Notes: generated by a model from the sequence alone, not told the origin. A DNA stretch of 64,000 nucleotides from Herbaspirillum hiltneri N3 (GCF_001267925.1 NZ_CP011409.1:4278001-4342000); one strand, 5' to 3'; numbered from the stretch's first letter, positions 42,720 through 51,685 are shown. A program made the numbers and translations.

Positions 42720-43805
42720 TTAGAACGAGTGATGCATGCCCACTGTCGTGACCAGCTGGGTGTCGCTGCCGGACACGCCGGTAGCGCCGCCGGCGCCGGT
42801 GCCGTTCATGACCGCAAAGCGCGCGCTGCCGCCGGCGCGTTGATAGGCCGCCTGCACGTAGAACTCGGTGCGCTTGGAGAACGCATGCACGTGGCTCAGG
42901 CTGAAGGTATTCCAGCGTGCGCTTTCCAGCTTGGACAAGCCGTAGCCGAAGTTGAGCGTGTCAGCCGTTGCATAGCGCCAGGCTGCGCCGAGGTCGAAGT
43001 TCTTCTGCTTCGGCGTGACGCCGGTTGGCAGCGAGATCTTGACCTGGGTGTAGTCGGCGTTCAGGCGCACCGGACCAATGGTGTAGCCGACGCCTGCAGC
43101 GGTGGTGCTCAGGCTGCTGAACACCGTCGCGGCGGTGCCCAGGCCCAGGCTCTGCAGGAACGCGCCGCCGTAGCCGGCTGCACGGTTGTTGAGCTTCGAA
43201 TACGCCAGTGCGGCGCGCAACGGGCCGTTGGTGTAAGTGGCGCCGGTGCTGACGTTGCGGCCGTTGTTGCTGTCGCCGGCAACTTCGCCGAAACCGTACA
43301 TGCCGCTCAACTGCAAGCCCGAGAAGGTCGGCGAGGTGTAGCGCACGGCATTGTCGAATTGGTAGGTGTTGGCCAGGCTGTCCAGGTTACCCGGGTGGAA
43401 CAGGTACCAGTTGGTCAGCTGATAGCCGTTGGACAGCTTGCCCACGTAGTCGAACACGATGTCGGGCATGTGGCCCATGGTCACCGCCCCGAAGTCGCCG
43501 GACAGGCCGATCGTGCTGTAGCGGTTGAACAGTTTGCCGGCCGTCGGCTGGGCGCCGCTGTCGGTATAGAAACCGCTTTCCAACTGGAAATTGGCCTTCA
43601 GGTTGCCGCCCAGATCTTCGGTGCCGCGAAACCCGATACGGTCCGGTTGCATGGTGCCCTGATCCAGACGCGCGACCGATCCGCCGCCAAGATTGCTGAT
43701 ATATGCCACGCCGGCGTCCAGACTACCGTAGATCGTCACGTTGCTCTGGGCGAATGCGCTTGCCGCGAAGCCGGTGGCGGCGACGGCAAAGAGTACCTTC
43801 TTCAT
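42720..43805 (-). CDS. Gram-negative general porin (OmpC/OmpF-like)
   Basis: A 361-residue outer-membrane protein. A signal of 19 residues (KKVLFAVAATGFAASAFA) precedes QSNVTIYGSLDAGVAYI, the standard start of betaproteobacterial porins. It contains the loop RIGFRGTEDLGGNLKANFQLE and ends in HHSF, the terminal Phe for outer-membrane assembly. It forms a trimeric diffusion pore. The catabolic block begins just upstream, so it might help substrate entry, but that is only inference. Confidence 0.95.
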   Translation of the reverse strand: MKKVLFAVAATGFAASAFAQSNVTIYGSLDAGVAYISNLGGGSVARLDQGTMQPDRIGFRGTEDLGGNLKANFQLESGFYTDSGAQPTAGKLFNRYSTIGLSGDFGAVTMGHMPDIVFDYVGKLSNGYQLTNWYLFHPGNLDSLANTYQFDNAVRYTSPTFSGLQLSGMYGFGEVAGDSNNGRNVSTGATYTNGPLRAALAYSKLNNRAAGYGGAFLQSLGLGTAATVFSSLSTTAAGVGYTIGPVRLNADYTQVKISLPTGVTPKQKNFDLGAAWRYATADTLNFGYGLSKLESARWNTFSLSHVHAFSKRTEFYVQAAYQRAGGSARFAVMNGTGAGGATGVSGSDTQLVTTVGMHHSF

Positions 43806-43962
43806 GAAAAACTCCCCTTCAATTAAGCACGGCTGACGCCGCGTTCACTGCTCTCATCTGCCCCGCGCACATAAGAGGTGAATCTTTTACCTGGACCGTC
43901 GGGCTCAACGTCGGACGATTTGTTTCACCCATGAATCAACGTTCCACAAAAATGTTCAGGCT

Positions 43963-43994
43963 CAAAAAAATGCCCGGCGCTTGCGCGGGCATTT
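43963..43994 (-). terminator. Terminator of the catabolic block
   Basis: On the minus strand ATGCCCG-CGCAAGCGC-CGGGCAT is followed by TTTTTTT, a clear intrinsic terminator 117 bp after the reductase gene. Confidence 0.85.
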
Positions 43995-44012
43995 CTCAGC
44001 ACTACACAGAGG

Positions 44013-44105
44013 TTTCGAGAAAGTATCGATAGCAAGGCGCGTCAACGCAGACAGTGCGAATGCACGGCAAGTTGGCGCAACGCGGCTAGCGATGCTTTAT
44101 CGGAA
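44013..44105. repeat. Dispersed palindromic repeat, copy A
   Basis: About 93 bp with an imperfect inverted repeat between its ends (TTTCGAGAAAGTATCGATAGC against CTAGCGATGCTTTATCGGAA). The core GCAAGGCGCG...CGCAGACAGTGCGA...GCACGGCAAG is shared with copy B at 59289. It starts 6 bp after the reductase stop codon. Confidence 0.75.
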
Positions 44106-44110
44106 GCTCC

Positions 44111-45061
44111 TTATAAATCCAGCACCAGGCGGCGTCCCTTGCAGCCGGACACACACACCATCATCATCTTGTTCGAGGCCTTCTCCGCCTTGCTCAGCAC
44201 GCCGTCGCGATGTTCCGGTTCGCCTTCGAGGACCTTGGTTTCGCAAGCGCCGCAGACGCCTTCGCGGCAGCTGTGCTCGACGTCGAGACCGGCATCAAGC
44301 AGCGCATCGAGCAGGGATTTTCCGGCCGGCACCGTGACCGATTTCTTGCTGCGCGCCAGCTCGGCGACGTATTCGTCGCCCTGCACGGCCGCGACATTTT
44401 CCGCCGCGGCGAAACGTTCGATGTGCACGTTGGGCAAATCCAGTTCGGCGCAGATTGCTTCAAAGGCGTTCAGCATCGGCGTCGGGCCGCAGCAGTAGAA
44501 ATGTGCGTCCTTCGGCTTGCTCGCCAGGAAAGCGCGCAGGTCCGGCGGCGCGCCTTTCTCGGCATCGAAATGGCTGCTCACGCCCGGCTGCTGCAACAGC
44601 TCGCCGGCGAAGGCCGCTTCCGCACGCGAACGCGCGCAGTACAGCAGCTCGGCCGACTTGCCCTTGCCGCGCAGGTAATTGAGCATGCAAGAGATCGGCG
44701 TGATGCCGATGCCGCCGGCGACCAGCACCGAATGCGTGGCGCTCTCGTCGACCGGGAAGTTGTTGCGCGGCGCCGAGATCGTCAGCGTCGCGCCGACGCG
44801 CAACTGCTCATGCACGTAGCGCGAGCCGCCGCGGCTGTTGCGATCGTTGAGCACGCCGACCACATAGCGATGACGCTCGGCCGGCGAATTCAACAGCGAA
44901 TAGCTGCGCACGACGCCGTTGCCCAGGTGCAGGTCGACGTGCGAACCGGCTTCGAAGGCCGGCAGTTCCGCACCTTCGGGCGACATCAGCTCGACGCTGA
45001 CGATGCCCTGCGCTTCAAAGCGCATGGCCTGGACACGGACGGAAAGAAGAGAGCTGCTCAT
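44111..45061 (-). CDS. Phthalate-dioxygenase-reductase-type ferredoxin reductase (VanB-like)
   Basis: A 316-residue reductase with three parts. The FAD/FMN domain has RSYSLLNSP; the NAD domain has VAGGIGITPISCML; the C-terminal 2Fe-2S domain has CREGVCGACETKVLEG with the fourth Cys in VSGC. It transfers electrons from NADH to the Rieske oxygenase encoded at 45513. The pair is typical of phthalate- and vanillate-type oxygenases. It ends the operon. Confidence 0.93.
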   Translation of the reverse strand: MSSSLLSVRVQAMRFEAQGIVSVELMSPEGAELPAFEAGSHVDLHLGNGVVRSYSLLNSPAERHRYVVGVLNDRNSRGGSRYVHEQLRVGATLTISAPRNNFPVDESATHSVLVAGGIGITPISCMLNYLRGKGKSAELLYCARSRAEAAFAGELLQQPGVSSHFDAEKGAPPDLRAFLASKPKDAHFYCCGPTPMLNAFEAICAELDLPNVHIERFAAAENVAAVQGDEYVAELARSKKSVTVPAGKSLLDALLDAGLDVEHSCREGVCGACETKVLEGEPEHRDGVLSKAEKASNKMMMVCVSGCKGRRLVLDL

Positions 45062-45073
45062 AAGAAATCCAAA

Positions 45074-45508
45074 TCAGGAAACTGCTTGCTGCAAATCGAT
45101 ATCGAGCCGTGCAAATGCGTCGATCTCGACCGTCAATTCCGGAAACACCAGGCCGCTGACTTCCACCAGCGTCGAACACGGGAAGGGACATGGCTGCGGC
45201 ACCGCGAAGAAATCGCGGCGCGCACGACCGACTTCATCCTTGTCGGCGATATCCTTCACGTAAATCACCAGCTTGTAGATGCTGCCGAGCGTACCGCCGG
45301 CAACCTCCACCAGATCACGCACCTTGCCCAGCACCACCAGGGTCTGCTCGTAGGTCGACAAAACACTATTGCGCGAAGCCGGATGCGCGGTCATGCCCGA
45401 CATGGCGATCTCATTGCCGATCACCAGGCAGTTGGACCAGGTCGCGGTGGCCAGCTCGGCCACCTTGCCGGTCTTGATGTGACGAACCGCGGTCATCTGC
45501 TTACTCAT
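45074..45508 (-). CDS. Rid-family (YjgF/YER057c) protein
   Basis: A 144-residue Rid-fold protein. AVSGMTAHP-type strand (NEIAMSGMT), LGKVRDLVEVAGGTLGSIYKLVIYVKD and a C-terminal VEVSGLVFPELTVEIDAFA belong to the fold. The arginine that marks active RidA imine deaminases (PARS region) is replaced by Ser (S112), so it is not a canonical RidA. Family members in catabolic clusters include 2-aminomuconate deaminases. It sits between oxygenase and reductase genes, and probably acts on an enamine or imine intermediate. Confidence 0.85.
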   Translation of the reverse strand: MSKQMTAVRHIKTGKVAELATATWSNCLVIGNEIAMSGMTAHPASRNSVLSTYEQTLVVLGKVRDLVEVAGGTLGSIYKLVIYVKDIADKDEVGRARRDFFAVPQPCPFPCSTLVEVSGLVFPELTVEIDAFARLDIDLQQAVS

Positions 45509-45512
45509 CTGC

Positions 45513-46559
45513 TCACGCTGCCTTCGCCGGTTTGTTTTCCTGCGCCGCCGCTTCCTTCTCCAGCTGTTCCTTGGCGAGCTTGCGCATGTGGCGGCGCAGG
45601 CGGACGATGCCCATGTCGTGCTGGTACAGCATTTCGCGCTGGTTGGCGTCCGGTTCCATCACTTCGAGCACCGCGCGGTCCTGTTCCAGCACGTTCCAGT
45701 GGCGCGCTTCCAGGCGGTTGCGATAGAGGAAACGCCAGGTGTCCTTTTGCCAGCCGGTCAGCTTGCGGCAACGCCAGTGGAAGACCGCCGCGATGTTGTC
45801 GACGATCGGCGTGTAGCTGCCGACGATGACGAAGCTGCCGCCGGGACCACCGGTCTTCGGATACGGGATCGCCAGGCGCATCCAGTGCAAATCCGTGTCG
45901 GCCCATTCGGTCCAGTCGAAGTTGACGTCGCGCTGGCCTTCTTTTTCAAACACGAAACCGATGTCGGTTTCACGGATGCCGAACGAGGCGGTGTTGTCGC
46001 CTTCGGCCATCGAGTGCGATTGCTTGTGCAGGAAGGTGCCGTGCATCGGATCCATGACGTTGTCCAGCACGTAGCGATAGTCGCCCTTCCATTCGGTGTA
46101 GCACAGGAAGTTGGAGTACTCCGGGCTGGTCAGTTCTTCCGGCAAGCGCAACGGCGGCGGTTCGGCGATGTCGCTACTGGCGTTGAACAGGAAGATCGCG
46201 CCGCAGGCTTCGGTGACGTGATACGAACGGGTGGCCTTTGCGCCTTCCAGTTTGCAGCCCGGGCTGCCCGGCACGCTCATCACGACGCCGTCGAAACGCA
46301 CCTGTACGCCGTGGTAGCCGCAGGCGATGCGGTCGCCCATGGCGATGCCCATGGACAGCGGGGCGCCGCGGTGCGGACAGTGATCTTCCAGCGCGTGCAG
46401 GGCGCCGTTGGCTTCACGCCAGAGCACGAACTTCTTGCCCAGGCGGCGCAGCGACACCGGACGCTCGGCGACGAATTCGGAAGGGCAGATGGGGTACCAC
46501 AAGTCTTTCAATCCAACGGCGAGGACCGCGTCGACCGGATCATTGGCTGTCGTTCTCAT
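45513..46559 (-). CDS. Rieske ring-hydroxylating oxygenase, large subunit
   Basis: A 348-residue oxygenase. The Rieske cluster ligands are CPHRG (C-x-H) and CGYHG (C-x2-H). The catalytic iron site shows DNVMDPMHGTFLH, the D-x2-H-x4-H pattern. It starts LWYPICPSEF, as in phthalate dioxygenase, VanA and NdmA-type oxygenases that have no beta subunit. It hydroxylates or demethylates an aromatic ring with electrons from the reductase at 44111. The substrate is not inferable. It is 5 bp from the Rid gene. Confidence 0.93.
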   Translation of the reverse strand: MRTTANDPVDAVLAVGLKDLWYPICPSEFVAERPVSLRRLGKKFVLWREANGALHALEDHCPHRGAPLSMGIAMGDRIACGYHGVQVRFDGVVMSVPGSPGCKLEGAKATRSYHVTEACGAIFLFNASSDIAEPPPLRLPEELTSPEYSNFLCYTEWKGDYRYVLDNVMDPMHGTFLHKQSHSMAEGDNTASFGIRETDIGFVFEKEGQRDVNFDWTEWADTDLHWMRLAIPYPKTGGPGGSFVIVGSYTPIVDNIAAVFHWRCRKLTGWQKDTWRFLYRNRLEARHWNVLEQDRAVLEVMEPDANQREMLYQHDMGIVRLRRHMRKLAKEQLEKEAAAQENKPAKAA

Positions 46560-46591
46560 TGACTATTCTCCTGAGGGTAGGGGCCGCCGGC

Positions 46592-46825
46592 TTAAGCCGC
46601 CAGGCGTGCAATCTCTTCTTGATAATTTTCTTCGGTCCAGACGCCGTTGTTGTACGGACAGCCGGGACCGGTGCGATTGAGATGCGCGACCAGCGCCGCC
46701 AGCTCGGTAATGCCGGCGCCGTAGGCACGCTCGATGGAATCGCCCAGCAGATCTTCGTACTGGGTCGGCGCACGACGGCGCGCCTGATGGGGATTGAGAT
46801 AAACCTCTGTGACGGTTGCAACCAT
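46592..46825 (-). CDS. Small recombinase-like helix-turn-helix protein
   Basis: A 77-residue protein. The pattern AYGAGITELAALVAHLNRTG followed by WTEENYQEEIARL matches the helix-turn-helix found in the recombinase domain of large serine recombinases, a short family seen in oxygenase clusters. The absence of other recombinase parts shows that it is not a recombinase. Its role may be DNA-binding or structural. It overlaps the upstream gene stop by one base. Confidence 0.65.
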   Translation of the reverse strand: MVATVTEVYLNPHQARRRAPTQYEDLLGDSIERAYGAGITELAALVAHLNRTGPGCPYNNGVWTEENYQEEIARLAA

Positions 46826-47154
46826 TATTGGCCTCCATTCTTGACGCGCTCGCGGATACGCTCACGCACGGGTACAAAATCGTAAGTCGGGTAGCATTCC
46901 GTGCGGAACACGCCCCAGGCGGAGCGTTCCAGCTCCACGTTCACCAGCGGCAGCAAAGCCGGCGGCAGTTCCAGCGTGACGATCTGGCCCAGGCCCATGG
47001 CCACGGTCCACGACACCACGCGCGTGCCTTCGACGGGAAAGCGATCCCACCAGCCGACCTTCTTCATGTGCGCCTGGATGTCTTCCAGGTTCTTGGACTG
47101 GTCGTGCCTGAGCAGCACGGTCAGCAGCATCAGATCTGATTTGGCGTCGTTCAT
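46825..47154 (-). CDS. Small unknown protein of the catabolic block
   Basis: A 109-residue protein that I do not recognise. A strand-rich N terminus (LMLLTVLLRHDQSKN), a helix (IQAHMKKVGWW), another strand with GTRVVSWTVAMGLGQIVTLEL and a C-terminal FRTECYPTYDF suggest a dimeric alpha-beta barrel like that of muconolactone isomerase or YCII proteins (inference). It overlaps the HTH gene by one base (TAATG), so both are coexpressed. Confidence 0.75.
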   Translation of the reverse strand: MNDAKSDLMLLTVLLRHDQSKNLEDIQAHMKKVGWWDRFPVEGTRVVSWTVAMGLGQIVTLELPPALLPLVNVELERSAWGVFRTECYPTYDFVPVRERIRERVKNGGQ

Positions 47155-47165
47155 TACTCAGCCCC

Positions 47166-48311
47166 TCAGACCGTTTCTGCTTCAAGCGGCACCGACCAGG
47201 CGTCGTAGCCATAGACCCAATCCGCGTTGCCGCCTTCGCGCAACCAGTTGTTGCCGCGCGAACCGATCTGGATCTTGCTGGTGCGCTCCAGGCGCAGTTC
47301 TTCGTAGGTGTGTAGCGCGTCGGCGATGCCATCGACGGTCGCCACCTTTTCCAGGCAGCGCGCCAGCACCACGGCGTCTTCAATCGCCATGCCGGCGCCT
47401 TGCGCCATGAACGGCATCATCGGATGGCTGGCGTCGCCCAGCAGCGTCAGGCGGCCCTTGGACCACTGCGGCAGTGGATCGCGTTCGTATAAAGCGGTCT
47501 TCAATACTTCGTCGCAGGCGTCCAGCAGCGCGGTGGCGTCGGGGTGGAAACCGGCATAGCTGTCGCGCAGTTCCTGCACGCTGCCCGGCGTGGTCCACGA
47601 TTCGAGATGCCAGGTTTCTTGCGCGGTGGTGGCGAAGATGAAGATGTCCTTGCCGCAGTTGAGCGGGAAGGTGACGATCTGGCTCTCCGGATTCGGTCCC
47701 CACCATTTGGTGAAGGCTTGCAGGTTCGGCACCTGCGCCACGCTGTCGGCCGGGATCACGGCGCGGAAGGCGACCACGCCGGTGAAGCGCGGGCTTTCCT
47801 TGCCGAACATGGCGCTGCGCACGGCGGAGTGGATGCCGTCGCCGCCGATCAGCAGGTCGACCTTGTCGGTGCTGCCGTCGGTGAAGTTCAGCGTGACGCC
47901 CTGCGTATCCTGCGTGATGGCTTCGGCGCGTTTGGCGAACTGCACGCGCTCGGCCGGGAATACTTCGGCCAGTGCGGCCAGCAAATCGGCGCGATGAATG
48001 GTCAGTTGCGGCGCGCCGTACTTCTTCTCGGCGGTATCGCCCATTTCCAGGCGCGAGGTTTCTTCGCCGGTGTTCCAGGTGCGGCTGATGCGATGCGTCG
48101 GACGCGCGGCGGTGCGGCGCACTGCTGCGCCGATGCCGAGACCGTCGAGCGCCCGCACCGCATTCGGCGTCAGGTTGATGTCGGCGCCGACGCGCAGGAA
48201 CTGTTTCGACTGCTCGTACACCACCACGTCGTGGCCGGCGCGATGCAGCGCGATAGCGGCGGTCAGGCCGCCGATGCCCGCGCCGAGGATGCCGATTTTG
48301 AAAGAAGACAT
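47166..48311 (-). CDS. NicC-like FAD-dependent aromatic monooxygenase
   Basis: A 381-residue class A flavoprotein hydroxylase. The N-terminal GAGIGG (10-15) binds FAD; GGDGIHSAVR is the DG motif; GDASHPMMPFMAQGAGMAIEDA holds the second FAD-binding block. Close features with 6-hydroxynicotinate 3-monooxygenase (NicC) include the WWGP segment and WVYGYDAW near the C terminus. Salicylate hydroxylase-like enzymes are an alternative. It adds a hydroxyl to a hydroxylated ring using NAD(P)H. The ATG at 48311 excludes 39 residues of unsupported extension. Confidence 0.88.
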   Translation of the reverse strand: MSSFKIGILGAGIGGLTAAIALHRAGHDVVVYEQSKQFLRVGADINLTPNAVRALDGLGIGAAVRRTAARPTHRISRTWNTGEETSRLEMGDTAEKKYGAPQLTIHRADLLAALAEVFPAERVQFAKRAEAITQDTQGVTLNFTDGSTDKVDLLIGGDGIHSAVRSAMFGKESPRFTGVVAFRAVIPADSVAQVPNLQAFTKWWGPNPESQIVTFPLNCGKDIFIFATTAQETWHLESWTTPGSVQELRDSYAGFHPDATALLDACDEVLKTALYERDPLPQWSKGRLTLLGDASHPMMPFMAQGAGMAIEDAVVLARCLEKVATVDGIADALHTYEELRLERTSKIQIGSRGNNWLREGGNADWVYGYDAWSVPLEAETV

Positions 48312-48325
48312 ATCACTTGCTCCGA

Positions 48326-49297
48326 TTACTTGTGGGTCGGTTGACGGTCGGTCAGGAATTTTCCTGTCGGCCCCTGCGCATTCTTTTGACGGCGCGTATT
48401 GCCGTCGATACCGCCGTCGATGGCCCATTCGGCGAACACGGTCGGACCCGGTTCGAAATCGCGCGGCTCCCAGTCGGCGTCGAGCTGGTCTTCATCGGCG
48501 TAGTACTCGATCAGGCCGCCGGCGGGGTTCTTGAAGTACCAGAAATACGCCGACGAGATCGGATGACGGCCCGGGCCCAGTTGCGTGTCCCAACCCTTGC
48601 GCGACATGTGCATGCCGCCGCCGAAGACTTCGTGGATATCGCGCACGGTGAAGGCGACATGGTTCAGCCCCGAACGCGCTTCCGGCGGTTGTAGCAGGAA
48701 GATGTCGTGGTGGCCGCCGACGTCGGCGCAGCGCAGGAAAGCACCGCGTTCCGGATAGCGGTCGGACGGCACGAAGCCGAAGTTCTCGCAGTAGAATTTT
48801 TCGCAGGCCCTGACGTCCTTGACGAAGAACACCACGTGGCCGACTTCGATCGGCGAGGCGTGGTCATAGACCGGGCTGCGCTGGTTGATGCGGTTCTTTT
48901 CGTTCCAGGTGTTCATGGTGGCGCACTCGACCTTGACCTCGCGCTTTTGCGAAACCTGGAAGCGCACGGCGAGGCCGTTCGGATCGGTGCAGCCGACGCG
49001 CTTGCCGTCGTTGAGGTAGCCCGGCAAGTCCTTGATGCGTTCCGCAAACTTCGGCAGCACCTCGGCGGACGATACGCCCCACACCACTTCACGCAGCGTC
49101 GGACCGGCTTCGATGGCCGGCGGCAAGGCCGGATCGGCGCTGCTGCGTACGACCACGCGGCAACCGTTCTGCGATTCGAACACCAGCGCGTCGGCGCTCT
49201 CCTGCGCCAACGTCATGCCCCAGTCGAGGAAGAACTGGCGGCAGGTCGGCAGATCGTCCGCGCCGTACGTAATTTCGTCGATACCCAATACATCCAT
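48326..49297 (-). CDS. VOC-family extradiol-type dioxygenase
   Basis: A 323-residue, two-domain vicinal oxygen chelate protein. The second domain has the iron triad of type I extradiol dioxygenases with nearly the BphC spacing: H154 (EVGHVVF), H213 (LNHVAF) and E264 (LIEYYAD). The family cleaves catechols or aminophenols next to the hydroxyls. The start at 49297 has AAGGAG upstream. It lies between hydroxylase and aldehyde dehydrogenase genes, in the order expected for ring cleavage followed by semialdehyde oxidation. Confidence 0.88.
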   Translation of the reverse strand: MDVLGIDEITYGADDLPTCRQFFLDWGMTLAQESADALVFESQNGCRVVVRSSADPALPPAIEAGPTLREVVWGVSSAEVLPKFAERIKDLPGYLNDGKRVGCTDPNGLAVRFQVSQKREVKVECATMNTWNEKNRINQRSPVYDHASPIEVGHVVFFVKDVRACEKFYCENFGFVPSDRYPERGAFLRCADVGGHHDIFLLQPPEARSGLNHVAFTVRDIHEVFGGGMHMSRKGWDTQLGPGRHPISSAYFWYFKNPAGGLIEYYADEDQLDADWEPRDFEPGPTVFAEWAIDGGIDGNTRRQKNAQGPTGKFLTDRQPTHK

Positions 49298-49361
49298 TTG
49301 TTGCTCCTTGTTGCCGCCCGGCGCGTGCTTCACGGCCGCGGCGGCGATTAACGCATTTGAC

Positions 49362-50846
49362 TTAACCGGCCCACGGCAGCGGGTTTTCATTCAGTCCCCA
49401 ATACATGCTCTTCTGCTCCATGTATTGCAGGATGCCGAGGCGGCCCTTTTCGCGTCCGAGGCCGCTGTCGCGCCAGCCGCCGAACGGCGTCGAAATCGAA
49501 AACTGTTTATACGTATTGATCCACACATTGCCGGCTTGCACCGCGCGGCCGAAACGCCAGGCCTTCTTGTAGTCGCGCGTCCAGATGCCGGCCGCCAGCG
49601 CGTACACGCTGTCGTTGGCTTGCGCGATCAGATCCTCTTCGTCGTCGAACGGCATCGCCACCAGCACCGGGCCGAAGATTTCTTCCTGGCAGATGCGCTG
49701 GTCGTTGGTGACGCCTTCGATGATGGTCGGCGCGTAGTAGTAGCCGCGCGCAAACTGGTCGCCTGCAAGACGCGTACCACCGGTGCGGATGCGGCCGCCG
49801 TCGGCGACGCCGATGGAGACATAGGACTCGATGCCTTCGCGATGGCGCGCGGTGATCAGCGGGCCCATTTGCGTGCGCTCGTCGGCCGGGTCGCCGACGC
49901 GCAATGCCGCAGCGCCCGCCGCCAGGCGCTCCATGAAGCTGTCGTAGATGCCGCGCGCCACGAACAGGCGCGAACCGGCGATACAGGATTCGCCCGAGCT
50001 GCTGAAAATGCCGTACAGCACACCGGCCACGGCATGGTCGAGATCGGCGTCGTCGAACACCATGGTCGGCGACTTGCCGCCCAGTTCCAGCGAGACCGGC
50101 ATCATCTTGTCGGCGGCGATGTGGGCGATGTGCTTGCCGGTGGTGGTGCCGCCGGTGAAGGACACGCGCTTGACCAGCGGATGCAGCGTGATGGCGTCGC
50201 CGATCACGGAGCCCTTGCCGGGCAACACGCTGATGAGGCCTTTCGGCACGCCGGCCTCTTCGCAAATCTTCGCCAGTTCCAGCGCCATCAGGGGCGTGAC
50301 TTCGGCGGGCTTGACCACCACGGCGTTGCCGGCGGCCAGCGCCGGCGCCATCTTTTGCGCTTCGCTGGCGATCGGCGAATTCCACGGCGTGATCGCGGCG
50401 ACCACGCCCATGGCTTCGTAGACGCTCATGGTCAGGTTGTCGCCACGCATCGGCGTGATGGTCTCTTCCAGCGTCTCGCACGCCGCGGCGAAGAACTGGA
50501 AGGTCGCGGCGGCGCTGCCGACCAGGTTGCGCGTTTCGGTGATCGGCTTGCCGTTGTCGAGACGCTGGCGCTGCGCCAATGCCTCGCCGCGTTCGCGGAT
50601 CAGCTGGGCGACGCGATACAGGATGATCGCGCGTTCATGTGGCTTTTTTTGCGCCCAGCCGCTGGTGCGGAAGGCGCGGTCGGCGCCGACGATGGCTTCT
50701 TCGACATCGGCCACGCTGGCGGCATTCAGATAGGCGACGGCTTCGCCGGTGGCCGGATACAACGTGGCGTAACGATCGCCGCCGCCCGGACGCCACTCGC
50801 CTGCGACGCAGATCGGCAGTGTTTCGTTGAGGTTCAGTTCGGTCAT
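49362..50846 (-). CDS. NAD-dependent aldehyde dehydrogenase
   Basis: A 494-residue ALDH. The general base Glu is in LELGGKSP and the nucleophile Cys in GESCIAGSR, with the C-terminal EEIFGPVL and NTYKQF. It resembles 2-hydroxymuconic or 2-aminomuconic semialdehyde dehydrogenases and betaine aldehyde dehydrogenases. In context it probably oxidises the semialdehyde released by the VOC dioxygenase. It starts 19 bp after the aspartate-dehydrogenase-like gene ends. Confidence 0.9.
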   Translation of the reverse strand: MTELNLNETLPICVAGEWRPGGGDRYATLYPATGEAVAYLNAASVADVEEAIVGADRAFRTSGWAQKKPHERAIILYRVAQLIRERGEALAQRQRLDNGKPITETRNLVGSAAATFQFFAAACETLEETITPMRGDNLTMSVYEAMGVVAAITPWNSPIASEAQKMAPALAAGNAVVVKPAEVTPLMALELAKICEEAGVPKGLISVLPGKGSVIGDAITLHPLVKRVSFTGGTTTGKHIAHIAADKMMPVSLELGGKSPTMVFDDADLDHAVAGVLYGIFSSSGESCIAGSRLFVARGIYDSFMERLAAGAAALRVGDPADERTQMGPLITARHREGIESYVSIGVADGGRIRTGGTRLAGDQFARGYYYAPTIIEGVTNDQRICQEEIFGPVLVAMPFDDEEDLIAQANDSVYALAAGIWTRDYKKAWRFGRAVQAGNVWINTYKQFSISTPFGGWRDSGLGREKGRLGILQYMEQKSMYWGLNENPLPWAG

Positions 50847-50865
50847 GATTAGTTGTTCACATCAC

Positions 50866-51666
50866 TTAAATGGACAGCGCATGCGCACGATTGCCTAGCG
50901 CGCGCACCACGCTGAATACGGTCAGCGCCGATGTCTTGGGATTGGCCGCGAGCGGCTTGCCGCGCATGGTCAGTTCAAAACCGCCGAACTCGCCCTTGGC
51001 TTCGACGTGATGGACGTTTTCCGTCACGCCGGGATCGGCATACAGGCGCACTTGCGTGTGATCGAGTCCGAGGCCGGCCAGCGACAGCGTCGCGGCGACG
51101 TTGGCGTTCTTCGGATACAGCCGCGCCGCTTCGCGCGCGCTGCCTTCGAATATCACCGTCGCAACCGACAGGTTGGCCAGATCGAAAGGACCGTCAGCGG
51201 GCGTGTCCTTCCACGCGTTGGGCGGCTTGCGCCCGGTGTAGACCACCGACTCCAGGCCGCCGACGCGCGCCGCCGACAGCGCGTCGATGGCGCCGATGGC
51301 GCCCGACAGCAATTGCACCTGGGTCTTGCCTTCGCGTGCGGCGGCTTCCAGCTTCTCGACCAGGCCGGGTTCCGACAGCGCGCCGATGGAGACCACCATG
51401 CACGGAATGCCGCGCAGCAGCGCCGGGATGATGTGCTCTTCGATCGCATGGTGGCCGGCGCATTCGATCAGCAGGTCCGGGCGGTCTTCACCCAGGCGGG
51501 TCTCGACGCGCGCCTTCGGCGCCAGCGACGACACCACGGAACGGGCGTTCGCCATGTTGGCTTCCGGGACGATGACGACATCGAAGGCGACTTCCGGATC
51601 GCTTTTCAGCAGCTCCATCACGCCGACGCCGATGGCGCCGCAACCGATCATCGAAACATGCAGCAT
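50866..51666 (-). CDS. nadX: Aspartate-dehydrogenase-like protein
   Basis: A 266-residue NAD-binding protein. MIGCGAIGVGVMELL begins the Rossmann fold. ECAGHHAIEEH and the C-terminal block NVAATLSLAGLGLDHTQVRLYADP are characteristic of L-aspartate dehydrogenases; the last holds the catalytic His. It interconverts aspartate and iminosuccinate/oxaloacetate with ammonia. In an aromatic cluster it may process an amino-acid product or an imine, or form a paralogue with a different acid as substrate. Confidence 0.85.
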   Translation of the reverse strand: MLHVSMIGCGAIGVGVMELLKSDPEVAFDVVIVPEANMANARSVVSSLAPKARVETRLGEDRPDLLIECAGHHAIEEHIIPALLRGIPCMVVSIGALSEPGLVEKLEAAAREGKTQVQLLSGAIGAIDALSAARVGGLESVVYTGRKPPNAWKDTPADGPFDLANLSVATVIFEGSAREAARLYPKNANVAATLSLAGLGLDHTQVRLYADPGVTENVHHVEAKGEFGGFELTMRGKPLAANPKTSALTVFSVVRALGNRAHALSI

Positions 51667-51685
51667 GGGTTTCTCCTCAGTTTCT

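Larger units (their letters stand above)
43806..44110. other. Intergenic region between catabolic block and porin
   Basis: It holds the porin promoter region (not resolved), a terminator and a dispersed palindromic repeat, described separately. No further gene is seen. Confidence 0.5.

Noticed and set aside
41052..43826. 924-codon plus-strand frame opposite the chemoreceptor and porin
   Set aside because: Runs across two unrelated genes and their gap; no domain seen.
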